From positions 58,949,001-59,013,000 of the forward strand of contig CM071596.1 of NCBI GenBank assembly GCA_036435485.1: a DNA stretch of 64,000 nucleotides, written 5' to 3'. This DNA is from Saposhnikovia divaricata (taxonomy: Eukaryota > Streptophyta > Magnoliopsida > Apiales > Apiaceae). Shown here piece by piece: positions 51,677 to 63,699 of this stretch. A program made the translations under genes and the position numbers. How positions within the stretch are numbered: the stretch's first letter is position 1; each line of letters begins with the position of its first letter. The notes beneath the pieces were generated by a model. That model had not been told where the DNA came from. It worked only from the letters and a program-made list of their open reading frames with translations, and ran no database searches.

Positions 51677-52383
51677 TTAGAGATCCCCTTTATTCAATTT
51701 CTCCTCAACAATTTTCTGACAATCAGCCAGATCTCCAGTTACTTCTAACCCCATATTCTGTGCACATTCTAAAATCAAATCTGCCTCTCGGAGATTTTTA
51801 TCCGGAATTTCCTCTTTATTAGTCAAAAGATCTACATTATCAACACCTTCCAATTTCTGCTTTGATGTAGACTTCTTCTTGCAACATCCTCCTCCAAATT
51901 TCTTCTTATTGAATCCTAAATCAAAAGGATTCTTATATAGTCTAGATTTTTTCCTTGGCTTCCCCCTTTTACCACCCATGTTTAACCTCCCAACATTTTT
52001 GCACAAGGTGACTTGAGGACTTCTTTGAAAATCATTGGTTATGCTTCTTGAATTTTCCAAAGTGCTTTCTTGATCAGACTGAACACTTCTCACTGTTGAT
52101 GACTTGTTTGCATCAATAGTGATCCTCTTAGGATCCAAAGCTTCTACCTTATTCCTTTCCACTGTTGATGTCACAATTACCTTTGAGACTATATGTGTAT
52201 CTGACTCTTGAACTCTAGATACTAAAGAATCTATATGATTTGTATCCCCTTCCAATACATACATCTTATCAAAATCACTTCTTTCTTCCTCAACCTTGTC
52301 TTTCCCTGAATTTACTGGGACCACAATCTTTTTTTGAGGGATATCAGAAGAGATAGTAACATCTAAGACCTTCTCTTCTTCAA
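51677..52383 (-). pseudogene. LINE ORF1, C-terminal part (5'-truncated)
   Basis: Open to the 5' break of the LINE at about 52383, so the N-terminal part (usually an RNA-binding domain and CCHC knuckle in plant L1 ORF1) is missing. What remains is a charged, Ser/Lys-rich tail with a basic patch (GGKRGKPRKKSR) and GGGCCKKK. It was assigned to ORF1 by position directly upstream of ORF2. Confidence 0.65.
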
Positions 52384-52451
52384 TAATTATAATTTAATTA
52401 TGTTACTTTACTAAGTAAAATTGCTCATGGTGTTTTTAGAAAATGAGATAT
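52384..52451 (-). other. 68-bp Helitron-derived filler at the LINE 5' junction
   Basis: Matches 53521-53588 of the same Helitron with three visible mismatches. It lies between the truncated LINE ORF1 and the duplicated Helitron end. Confidence 0.65.
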
Positions 52452-52550
52452 CCGTGCGATGCACGGATTTTTTTTAATATTATATGATTTTTTTCCATTA
52501 ATTTAAATTATTTTTTTAAAACATGAATTTTGGAGGCTTAAATTCTTTTA
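52452..52550 (-). repeat. Duplicate of the Helitron 3 end at the LINE insertion
   Basis: 99 bp matching 33627-33726 with one T-run length change and one substitution. It lacks the CTAG terminus, so it is not a Helitron end of its own. It is best read as a long target duplication of the LINE. Confidence 0.7.
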
Positions 52551-54286
52551 TGAGATGATTTGATAATAAATATATATATGTTATCCGTGATATTTATAGA
52601 AAATGAGGTATTTTAGTTAGAAAATATAGAAAAGATGGTAGGTTTTAGTCTTTTAGATGAAAAAGGTATTCGGTTAATTGTTAGTAATTATATAATTATT
52701 ATTTTATTTTATTAAATAGAATTCTCGTGATATGATTGGAAAAAGAGAGAATCTAGTTAGATAAAATTAAAAAGATTATATGTTCTAAGTGAAAAAGATA
52801 ATTGATTAGTTTATAGTAATTATAATTTAATTACATTATTTTACTAAATACAATTACTCGTAATATTTTTAGTAAATGAAAAATTAATATTGTCCGTGAT
52901 ATTTCTATTAAAAGAGGGATTTTAGTTAGACAATATAAAAAAAGATACGTTTTAGCTGAAAAAGGTAATCGGTTAATTATTAATATTATAATATTATTAG
53001 TTTATTGTATTAAATAGAACCGCTTGTGATATAGAGGGAGTTTGGGATTGCTTAAAATAAGTTACTTTTGACTTAATGAGGGTATTTTTAACTTAAAGGA
53101 GAAAGTAAAGTTTTTTGCTTTAAGTTGAATGAAATTGTTTGGGTAATTTTACTTAAAGTTAAATGGGGGTTTAATAATTTTGACTTAAAATGAAATTTGA
53201 CTTAAAAAAAATTTAAACTCATCATATTTAAGCTTTACAAGAATTGTGAAAAAAAAAACTCCATAAGTCATAAGTCATAAGTCAAAAGTACCTAAAAGGT
53301 ACTTATGACTTAAAGCAGTTTTTAAACTTAAAATCGGCTTAAAGCCACACTTGCCAAACACTACAAAAACAACTTAAAGCCATTTTTTGCTTTAAGTTGG
53401 TGTTGCCAAACGGGCTCTTAATTGAAAAATTAGAGATTTAGTTAAAGAAAATAGAAAGGTAACATGAAAATTAAAAAAGTTACATGATTTATGTGAAAAA
53501 GGTAATTGATTAGTTTATAGTAATTATAAGTTAATTATGTTACTTTACTAAATAAAATTGCTCATAGTGTTTTTAGAAAATGAGATATTAATGTTGCCCG
53601 TGATATTTCTAGAAGAAAAGGGAATTTAATTTGGAAAAAATAGAAAAGATGATACGTTTTAGTTGAAAAGGTTATTGGTTAATAATTAGTATTATGATAT
53701 TATAATTTTTTTTATTAAATAGAAACGTCCGTGATATAATTGGAAAAAGAGAGGTTTTAGTAAGAGAAAATAAAAAAGGTAACGTGTTTTAGCTGAAAAA
53801 GGTAATCGTCCATGATATAATTGGAAAAAGAGAGATTTTAGTTAGAGAAAAGAAAAAAGGTAATGTGGCTGAAAAGGGTAATTGATTAGTTAATAGTAAT
53901 TATAATATAATTACGTTATTTGATTAAACAAAATTGTTCGTAGTGTTTTTAAAAAAGGAGAAATTTTAGTTAGATAGAATGTAAAAGATATTGTACTTTA
54001 CCTGAAAAAGGGAATTAGTTTGTTTTTGAAAAATAGAAAAGGTAATATGTTTAACCTGAAAAAGGAAATTGATTAATAAAGGAGAAATTTTAGTTAGATA
54101 AAATATATAAGATATTATATTTTATCTGAAAAAGGAAATTATTTATTTATTGAAAAATAGAAAAGATAACATGTTTAATGTGAAAAAAGAAATTGATTAG
54201 TCAGTAGGATGAGTAAGGGCAGGTACTGTACCGACTGACTGACCGACCGACCCACCAAACTGTTTCGCCTTTTATAATAGTATAGA
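52551..54286 (-). mobile_element. Helitron 3, main body and 5' end
   Basis: Continues the Helitron sequence after the LINE. On the minus strand the 5' terminus is TCTATACTATTATAAAAGG at 54286, directly after an A. It has the family's ACCGACC-type stretch (54226-54252) and AT-rich body, no protein, and a MITE inserted at 53034-53417. Confidence 0.78.
53034..53417. mobile_element. PIF/Harbinger-like MITE inside Helitron 3 (384 bp)
   Basis: Imperfect inverted ends GAGGGAGTTTGG and the complement GAGCCCGTTTGG, bordered by ATA (53031-53033) and TTA (53418-53420). Comparison with Helitrons 1 and 2 shows that GATATAATTG is the empty site, so a degenerate TTA-type duplication fits. The interior has many TTTAAGT/ACTTAAA words. 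Confidence 0.65.
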
Positions 54287-55699
54287 TATTTTTTAATATG
54301 ATGAGAATAACCTTGATCAATGATCACCTAATAATTGTTGATTAACATTTTTATTTTGACAAATATTGATACATGTTTTTAGTTATATGTTTTTAGCTAT
54401 GAATAGTGCATGATCTATATGACTAAATTTAAGACTTTTTTTTTTAATTTCTCCATTAACTAATAACTATTGAAGTACAATCATGATTATAGTTCATATT
54501 AACTCTTTTTTATTCCATTACTAATTAATTTGTTTTGTGCCATCTAATAATAATGTATAATTGTAATAAAAATTATAAAAAAGTTAAAGTAATCATCTTT
54601 GACCTTTAAATTTTGTATAAATAAATTTTATCCATAATTTGAATAAAATATTATTATTAGTTTAATTATATATTTTCATATTAACTACATTAATTAGCTT
54701 ATATTTTCAAATATTTTTTCGCTAATTCCATATTTATAATAATCATCATGTTAATAACTTATGTTCTATTTTTAAATTTATTAGATATCTGGTCAGTGTG
54801 TACATATAGATTATTTTATACAATATAAAAAATGAATTTGGATGAATATATAAAATGTTAAAATGGATAAAAGATAAAGATGAGAGACATTTTGATTAAA
54901 TAAATAAGATAGGGTGTGCAACCATCAATTTGGGGTGTGCATATATCACCCACCCATTATAAAACGCAATCCACTATTACTATAATTTATATTATTTTAT
55001 TATTTATTAAATGATCGAGAATCAAACCAAAAATCAAAAAATGGTTCGGCTTTAATATAATAATAAAGGCAATCGACTATTACTATAATTTATATTATTT
55101 TATTATTTATTAATCGGCGAAAACCAAATTAAAAACTAAAATTTTCAATATATCAATTTTAATAATATAAAATATGTGTTAATTTATTTTTTAACTTATA
55201 ATAAATATAAATACAAAAATATATCATGTTATAGTACTCGGTTTTATCTGGAGTTTGTTGAACTTCTATTCAAATCGGGTTAAGTTGGAATTTTTGTAAA
55301 AACTGGAATAAGCTTAGATTTTTTGTCAAATCGGACCGGATTTACTTTGAAATATATCACTTACATATTTAGAATCATAAATTTGAAATTTTTGTACATC
55401 TCTAACCCGCTAAATTATATTTGAAGATAAATTTAATATTTTGTAACTGAGGAAAGATCAAAATCAATCACATATTTATATGATAATTTGACTATATTTT
55501 AAAAAATTAAATTAATCATACAAACTTGGAGAAAACTCTCTCCTTATTCCGATTGATCTCACAAGCAAAATGGTACTTCCCGCGTGAAGACAAACATACA
55601 TTTCTTATTTATTTATTTTTTGCAAAATTATTATATTCTCTGTTTAAATAGTTTCACTATACACACAAAACTTCCTCGAGAAGAAAAGCATTTTCTTTA
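54287..55699. other. AT-rich intergenic DNA upstream of RDR6
   Basis: No gene is seen. A 43-bp direct repeat (CAATCNACTATTACTATAAT start) lies at 54967-55009 and 55070-55112. A TTAAATA box at about 55644-55650 could serve the RDR6 promoter. Confidence 0.4.
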
Positions 55700-55818
55700 A
55701 ATTAAAAAAAAAACATTTTAAACAAAAAGAAAGAGTGGTGGGGCTCGCCTCATTCTTCTTCACTACTCACTGCCTTTTGAGTAGTACTAAAGTATTCTTC
55801 TTCTCACTCTCTCAAAAG

Positions 55819-55836
55819 ATGCTTGTGTTTTCTTGA
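55819..55836 (+). promoter_or_regulatory. Candidate short uORF in the RDR6 leader
   Basis: ATG CTT GTG TTT TCT TGA in the presumed first, non-coding exon, with another ATG one base later at 55837. The transcript start is not known (a CT-rich leader around 55745-55815 suggests it begins just upstream), so this is tentative. Confidence 0.3.
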
Positions 55837-55854
55837 ATGATCATCCCCAAGAAG

Positions 55855-57014
55855 GTATCTTTATATACATTTTTGTGTGTATAATAGTAGGGTTTTTTAA
55901 TTCTTGAAGTTTTAATGTATGTTTACTCTTTTTGATTTCTTGTTTTTATCTTATGTATGTGTTTTGATTGTTTATGTTTAAAGCTCTGAACTTGATCATT
56001 TCTGGGTCATTTTTTTTAAGTTCTGTGATGTGAAAATAATTTATCTTGATGTTTTTTTTGTAATTGACTGAATCCATTGGTAGTTTAAGGGTTTAGATGA
56101 TTTGGGTTTTTTTAATTATGAAATTTATCTTGATTTTAGACTAATTTTCTTGTTATGATTCATATTATTTACTTGATTTTATGGGTACCCATGAACTGTA
56201 TTGTTTCGGATATATCTGTTGGAATGTGTTTCTTGGAATAATTTTGGGTTAAGTTTGAATTTAATTTTATCCATGCTTGATCATTTTGTATATGAATTAT
56301 GTATGTTTGGATCTTTCTTTGATCTTTGTTATGTTTAGATATGCATAATTTTGAAGAAGATAAAGACAATGTCTTGTTGACTATTCTTTTTCAGATTTTC
56401 TTTATATTATGTACTCTAGTTGTATAGTATTTACTTCGCGTTATTTTTGTTGTGGTTGATTCCTTCCTGTCATACTATTGTAAGTCTTAGCGACCTTGCG
56501 GTGTTATCTGTAGATGTACTATTATAAAGTAATCTAATTTTTATGCTTTTGATAGTCTGCATTGTACTCCCCATCAGTTATTCATCAAGACTCTGGAAAT
56601 TTTATATAAATGATGTATGTTCTTGTTCCTTCTTTCATGTAAGAAAGTTTTTCTTGCTTATGCTGTATTGAGATTAACTTCTATAAGAAAATTTATCCCC
56701 AAGTCCTGTGCTTCTTCTCTTTTGCTTTGGTGTTTAAGTTTATGCCGAACCTTGGGTTAAGTTTTTGTTCTTGATCTCTTACACTATTTCAGTTAAGATA
56801 GTTTGGTTGTTTAGTTTGGTGCGACATTACTGTTATTTGTCCTCTTGTATAAATTGAAATGTTTAAATGCGTGTATAAATTAGCAACAAGAAATTGTATG
56901 TGTGTGTAGAGAGAAGAGAAAGTAAACATAATTCTAATCTATATATAGTTAGTACCATTTGTGCCAGGTCAAACTAAAGATTGAATTTCAGAGGATCGTG
57001 GTTTGTAGTTGCAG
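55855..57014 (+). other. Probable 5'UTR intron of RDR6
   Basis: Donor AAG|GTATCT at 55855; candidate acceptors TTTCAG (ends 56991) or GTTGCAG (ends 57014), both just upstream of the start codon. The interval is T-rich with no coding potential, as expected of an intron. The exact acceptor needs RNA data. Confidence 0.55.
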
Positions 57015-57025
57015 AGGTCAAAAGA

Positions 57026-60000
57026 ATGGGCTCTGAAGAAAGTGAAAGGGATGTGGTTGTTACACAAATTAGTGTTGGTGGATTTGATGATTCTATGACT
57101 GCAAAGACCCTTCTGGATTACTTTGAAGAAAAGGTGGGGATTGTTTGGAGATGTAGATTAAAGACCTCTTCAACACCTTTTGAAGCGTATCCAGAGTTTG
57201 CAGTTGACACTACAAAATTTAAAAGATTAAATTCATACGAGAATGTGATCCCACATGCATTTGTGCATTTTGCAATTCCTGATGCAGCAAGATCAGCTCT
57301 CGATGCTGCTGGGCGTGGAGAGCTTATACTGGAATATAATCCTTTAAAGATCAGTTTAGGGCCTGAAAATCCACGTCGCATGAATCAGAGCAGGAGAAAC
57401 AAGGAACCCTTTAAGTTTCCAAATGTTGGTATTGAGATTGGAAGCTGGGTTAGCAAAGATAAGTTTTTTGTTGGTTGGAGAGGTCCGCCTACTGGTGTAG
57501 ATTTTCTTGTGGACCCCTTTGATGGAACTTGCAAGTTCGTTTTTACAATGGATACTGCTTTTTCTGACCGGAATGTGCGAAATTATGCTGTAATAAAGTG
57601 TAATTTTAAGGTTGAGTTCTTGGTCAGAGAGATACAATGGATGAAAAGTTATAGTGATACATCACACTTAATTATATTGCTGTATTTGGAGTCCTCTCCG
57701 AAGCTATACTATAGAACTGCTGATGATGATATTGAAGAATCAGTTCCATTTGATATTTTGGATGATGATGATCCTTGGATTCGGACCACAGATTTTACTG
57801 CGAGCGGTGCCATTGGGCGGTGTAATATATATCGAATACTGGTCCAACCACGCCACGGCTTAAAGTTGAGGAAGGCTATGCAATACCTGAAAGAGCAAAG
57901 GGTTTCTATCAGAGATTTGCAGACACAACTTACTATACAAGATGAACCTGATTTTGGGATGCCCATGGCTGATCCATTATTTTGTATACATTTTAAGGAA
58001 GGTATTAACTTTAAAACTTTGTTTTTGGTGAATGCTGTACTGCATAAAGGCATATTCAGTCAGTACACATTGTCGGATCAGTTCTTTAATCTACTGAAAT
58101 CCCAAAAGGAGGAAGTAAATATTGCCGCACTGAAACATATATGTTCCACCAAGCATCCTTATTTTAATGCATGTGAAAGGCTGAAAAATGTTCAGGATTG
58201 GTTGCTGAAAAATCCTAAGCTCTTAAGAACCAGGGAGTTGGATGATATTGTTGAAGTTAGAAGGTTAATCATCACCCCAACAAGAGCTTACTGTCTTCCA
58301 CCAGAAGTTGAACTTTCTAATAGGGTTCTTAGGCACTATAAATCGATTGCTGATCGATTTTTACGGGTTACCTTCATGGATGATGGCATGCAGACACTAA
58401 ATAAGAATGTTGTCACCTACTATCCTGCTCCTATTGTGAGAGACATCACATCAAATGTGAATGCCCAAAAAACAGCGGTGTTTAAAAGGGTGAAGGATAT
58501 CATAAGTGATGGATTCCATTTATGTGGTCGGAAGTACTCTTTTTTGGCCTTCTCAGCTAATCAACTAAGGGATCGGTCTGCCTGGTTTTTTGCTGGGGAC
58601 CAGAATACTTCCGTGCTTGATGTTTTGAGTTGGATGGGCCGCTTCTTGAACAAGAATATTGCAAAGTGTGCTGCTAGAATGGGTCTGTGCTTCTCTTCCA
58701 CTTATGCAACTGTTGATGTTCCTCATGCTAACGTTGATTTTGAGCTTGCAGATATCATGAGGAATAACTACGATTTTTCTGATGGAATAGGGAAGATATC
58801 ACATGATCTTGCAATAGAAGTTGCACGGAGATTGCAGTTGAATGTGAGCCCTCCATGTGCCTATCAGATAAGATATGGTGGCTGCAAAGGTGTTGTTGCC
58901 TGTTGGCCAGCCAGTAAAAGTGGGATCCATCTTTCTTTGAGGCAAAGCATGAACAAGTTTAGGTCCAACCACACTATTCTTGAAATCTGTTCTTGGACTC
59001 GTTTCCAGCCTGGGTTCCTAAATAGGCAGATTATAACCTTACTTTCAGCTTTGAACGTCAGTGATAATGTATTTTGGAATATGCAGGAGTCAATGATTTC
59101 TAAACTAAATCAGATGCTTGAAAGTGTAGACATAGCCTTCGATGTTGTTACTTCCTCGTGTGCTGAAGAAGGAAATACGGCTGCTATAATGTTAAGTGCT
59201 GGTTTCAAGCCTCGTAATGAACCTCATTTAAGAGGCATGCTAACAAGTATAAGAGCTGCACAGTTTGGGGACCTCAGAGAAAAGGCTAGGATCTATGTTT
59301 CTTCAGGAAGGTGGTTAATGGGATGTTTGGATGAGCTAGCAATACTTGAACAAGGGCAGTGCTTTGTCCAAGTGTCAAATCCTTCTCTTGAAAACTGCTT
59401 TGTGAAACATGGTTCAGAGTTTTCGGAGACAAAAAGAGATTTACAAGTAATTAAGGGCCTTGTGGTGGTGGCAAAGAACCCCTGTCTACACCCTGGAGAT
59501 GTGCGCATTCTAGAGGCAGTAGATGTTCCCAGCTTGCATCATCTTTATGACTGCTTGGTATTTCCGCAAAAAGGAGATCGACCTCATACAAATGAAGCGT
59601 CTGGAAGTGACCTTGATGGCGATCTTTACTTTGTCACATGGGATGAGAAGCTTATGCCACCTAGTAAAGCGAGCTGGACAGCAATGAATTACGCCCCTGC
59701 AGAAGCCAAAGAGTTGCGGCGCGATGTTGTGCTTAAGGTAATCATATTGCATATGTTGGTAACTTGCTCTTAAGTTAATTTTTGAAGATCCTTGGGAACT
59801 GTTGTCTGTGCAAGTTAATCACCAAACAACCTAACTAGTAATTCAGATATATTTAAAGTCTTAACCCTCAAGTTATTTTTTACCCAAACTTTTAATTGTT
59901 ACGAAATATCCCTGACAGAATAAAATTATCATTCATGTTTAAATTATCGAGATACCTGTTACAAATTCCTATCGTGCATCAAATTTTCAATGACACGACT

Positions 60001-61577
60001 ATTACATTTAAAATTTTAAATATTACCATGGTTAAGAATCATACCTTACTTTATCTATTTAGGAAACATGTGAATGAGTTAAAATGGTTTTAGTGTTTTA
60101 TGTGCCAATAATAACATTTAGTGTGTAATTTGACTTGCTTATGTCATATAGCTTATTTATTCATACTTTGTGTTTCCAATTTGTGATGTTCATTTTCAGG
60201 TCTCATGATTTAAGTTATATGGTCATATGGTGAACATTATAAAACAAAGTTCTCTAAAAAAAGAATCACAGTGATGTGGTAGTACATAATAAAAGCTCTC
60301 TAACAAAAGAAGCGCAATGATATGGTAGTACTTGTGGCACAAAACTCTCTATATCACAGACAATAAAATGTAGTACAGTATTATTTTAGTAGTACAATGG
60401 ATTATTGATTGTATAATTGTCCAGCTAATATTATTATTGTATTTATCACATGTAGAATTCTTGATGATTTAAAAATGTTGCACTGCTAAGAAATTGGTTT
60501 GAATTGCTTCTGACCTGGTCACTCAGTGATTTATGCCAAGGACATTTATGTATCCTTTATGATATATAGCAATAGCCTATTGTTGGTCACAAACTCGTTA
60601 TTGTCGTTATGTTGCTTAGAGACACACAAAAGAAGATAAAGTATCTCTTTATATTTAAAGGGTAGCTCAAATTCTAAATTTTGAAACTACAGGATGTATC
60701 AGATTTCTTTGCTAGAAACATGGTCAATGAGAGCCTGGGTACCATCTGCAATGCCCATGTAGTTCATGCTGATAGCAGCGATTATGGAGCAATGGATGAA
60801 AACTGCCTTCTTTTGGCAGATCTTGCTGCCAAAGCTGTTGATTTCCCAAAAACGGGAATAATTGTAAACATGCCATCTCATCTAAAACCCAAATTGTACC
60901 CAGACTTTATGGGAAAAGAGGATTTTCAGTCATACAAATCTACTAAAGTATTAGGCAGGCTTTATCGCAAAATCAAAGATAATTATGATATCGATTTGAC
61001 AGATTCTATGGAGATCAATTTTCTTCCTAAAGAAATTCCTTACGACACGGATCTCGAGACACCAGGATCGGCAACTTTCATCAATGATGCATGGGGAATT
61101 AAGTGCTCTTACGATGAACAGTTAAATAGCCTTCTAGGACAGTATAAAGTCAACAAGGAAGAAGAGGTTGTATCGGGACACATTTGGTCTATGCCGAAAA
61201 ATAGTAGCAAGAAGCAAGGTGAACTGAAAGAGAGACTTAAAAATGCTTACAACGCTTTGAAAAAGGAGTTCAGGAGAGTCTTCGAGCATATGGATGCTGG
61301 TTTTGATGACCTTTCCAATGATGAAAAGAATGCAGCGTATGAACACAAGGCATCAGCATGGTACCAGGTAACTTACCATCCCGATTGGGTGATGAAGTCA
61401 CTGGACTTGCAAGACCCTGATGCTAATGACAAGAAGACTGTAATGTTAAGCTTCCCTTGGATAGCAGCTGACTACCTTGCCCGGATCAAAATAAGGCGTG
61501 GAGGAATGAAAGATGCGAGTACTCAACCCAACAAGCCAATCAATTCTCTAGCAAGGTACCTTTCCGGTAAGATATAA
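57026..61577 (+). CDS. RDR6: RNA-dependent RNA polymerase 6 (two coding exons, 1,198 aa)
   Basis: Exons 57026-59737 (904 codons) and 60693-61577 (294 codons plus stop), joined in phase 0 by a 955-bp GT-AG intron. I use ATG 57026 (MGSEESERDVVV) because RDR6 proteins begin this way; the upstream ATG 57001-side reading lies in the leader. The length is close to the ~1,196 aa known for Arabidopsis RDR6. An N-terminal RRM-like segment (VTQISVGGF, residues ~8-110) precedes the large RdRP domain. Landmarks are RTADDDI, CLPPEVELSNRVLRHYKS, LCGRKYSFLAFSANQLRDR, AARMGLCFSSTYATV, SCAEEGNTAAIMLSAG and the catalytic DLDGD at residues 862-866 (DNA 59609-59623). With SGS3 it copies aberrant or cleaved RNA into dsRNA for DCL4/DCL2, giving tasiRNAs and antiviral and transgene silencing, in cytoplasmic siRNA bodies. 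No damage is seen. Confidence 0.96.
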
Positions 61578-61997
61578 GTAGAACTTTGAACTTGCTGATT
61601 TCTGAAGCTGTGGTGACTTTTGAAGGCCACTTCTAAAGGTTCAGTGCCATGATCTGAAGTATTATTGTTTTAATTCTTTCAAATTCTGCTGGAAGCTTTG
61701 TATTTGTAATACAACCTGCATTTGTATAATTATGTCATTGTGTACTTTAATTACATTGGTGTTTATTGATTGTCCTTTCATAATTGGTTGTTATGAAGCA
61801 AACTGCATGTAAAAATTCGGCAACACCCATCGGGGCAGCTGCTTTAAGTGTCGGAAAAAAGTTTAGAGAGTTTGATTCCCTTCACCCAATCCCCCCGCGC
61901 ACATTAAAATTTAAAGCTTTAAAAATCATGTAAAATTATCAAAAAAAAAGGGAGTAAAATAAAAAGCATGTGCTCTTACTGTTGTATGCACACATAG
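61578..61997 (+). other. RDR6 3' UTR and flank
   Basis: No gene is seen. Ends of the transcript are likely within the T-rich stretch 61660-61760; no canonical AATAAA is visible there. Confidence 0.4.
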
Positions 61998-62475
61998 GGC
62001 ATGTTTGTTTACACTTATTTTAAGGAGCTTATGGTTTATAAGCCCATAAGTGCTTATGAGGGGTGTTTGCTAAAATAAGTTTTTCGCTCAACTTATAACT
62101 TATAAATCCGTAAGTTGAATGTTAAAATCCTTAACTTTCAACTTATAACTTATTCTCGATATACGTAATATATAATATCCTTCAAATCTTCAAAACCATA
62201 TATCTCTCGATCCATTCATTAGAAAATTGATATGTATATATCAAATTTCCCTATTTATCGAAATCTATTCATTGATATCCATTGTTATATATAAAAAAAC
62301 AAATATTTTGAAAATTATAAAAAAAGTTAACTTATAAGTTTTTTGATTTACCCAAACAATTTACTGATTATAAGTTCTGATTTGCCAAACACTGACTTAT
62401 AATCTCTGCTCTACTTATCACTTATATGACATAAATAAATGCTTATAACTACTCATTTTAAGATACCCAAAACAT
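61998..62475. mobile_element. hAT-like MITE (478 bp)
   Basis: Flanked by a perfect 8-bp duplication ACACATAG (61990-61997 and 62476-62483), the size made by hAT transposases. Inverted ends are imperfect (GGCATGTTTG versus ATGTTTTGGGT when read from the other side). The interior is full of ACTTATAA/TTATAAGT words that can pair. No transposase is coded. Confidence 0.75.
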
Positions 62476-62904
62476 ACACATAGCCGATATAGAAACAAGT
62501 TGAAGCTTACAAAAAACGATATAAACTAGTTTTAGTACTGGAATGTATGGCATTGTTTATTATAAGTTGAAATAACTCACAAAGTAAAATCAAATTTAAA
62601 TATATGCAGTCGAACTTGGTTATCCACATCAAACAGATTGTGCAACTTATGCGTTAGCTTTGTTAAATTATAGCAACACCAAGGACGCATGCAGTACAAG
62701 TTTTATCATTTTTGTGTAATAAATATTTTGATCCTATTTATTTTCTTTTGAAACTGTACTTATAAAAAGTAAAATTGCTCTGTTGCATGATTATCACGAA
62801 TTTAATTTAGAAGTTCTGTAGGACCTGTCTGTAAATTGTATGTTCTGTAAGATCATTTAAATTCAATGTCATATTTCTGTCAAACAAAAAATGTCAAATT
62901 TGTA

Positions 62905-63500
62905 GATTTTTATTTTTTTTAACAAAAGATTTAATTCATTAATAAAAAGTCATACGGCATCTACAAGAATAATCGAGTCGAACAAATCGTAAAAAGATAC
63001 AATCGCAGATTAATCCAGTCTTCTTAGACCTCTTTGATATACCATCAAGCGATTTGTTGAAACTGATATATGTAGTACAAGTACCCACTTCGCTGGTTTG
63101 AGCTATCGACCATAAATGCAATCCCATAAAAACTTTTATCGCTAAATCAAAATCTTGAAAATTCCGCAAATCTAACATTCCGGACATTAATTCATTGCAG
63201 AACAAACTAAAAACACCCAAAGCTCTCACAAGGAGAGAATAAACAAACCCCAAATAAATTGGGAATAAACTCAACAAAGAACAAATTTTTAAACAAAAAT
63301 CTAACGTAAGGCTCGATTTTATTGAAATTGGAAAAAGAAAATTTAGAAGAATGGGTGGAGGATCGAAGGAGAATTAGAAGGAATGAATGAGACTTTAAAC
63401 GGAGAAGAAGGTTGATCGAAAGAAAATGAGGAACGGCTATTATGGGAGATGGAAGGAGGATTAGGAGCGGCGGCTGACTCTCATTAGCCCGTCCTCGTTT
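62905..63500 (-). repeat. Possible retroposon tail or degraded repeat
   Basis: The left end is T-rich (TTTTTATTTTTTTTAACAAA), resembling a minus-strand A-tail. The right part is purine-rich with GAAGGAG/GGAGGA words and GGAGCGGCGGC. The open stretch 62939-63277 shows no domain. A LINE 3' end or another repeat is possible. Confidence 0.3.
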
Positions 63501-63699
63501 TAGACTTTTAGTGGATGTGGAGATTCGGATTTCGATATATGAAGGAAATTTGTAGATTTTTATTACTTCGATGTAACAATGATTTCAAATCCAGTTTCAC
63601 ACCATTTAAATTTTTCTAAGCATCTTATCTGTTATATATGTTGACGTATCTCTCCATAAATTTACAACATATATTCTAGGAAATTCCGGGAATTTTTCG

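Larger units (their letters stand above)
33727..52383 (-). mobile_element. L1-type LINE, 5'-truncated, interrupted by element 2
   Basis: Minus-strand LINE whose A-tail appears as T9 at 33727-33735. It is followed (reading right) by a 3' region with a small RNase-H-like ORF, the copia insertion (35003-47516), intact ORF2 (47543-51631), and the C-terminal part of ORF1, which is open to the 5' break at about 52383. Without the copia it is about 6.1 kb. It sits in Helitron 3 and is bordered by a duplication of about 100 bp plus a 68-bp filler on its 5' side. An alternative is that the 3' 1.2 kb is a separate older LINE tail, but no second A-tail is visible between it and ORF2. Confidence 0.75.

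Noticed and set aside
63121..63277. 62939-63277 minus frame as a gene at the window end
   Set aside because: No domain, and it lies in repeat-like DNA next to a T-rich tail.
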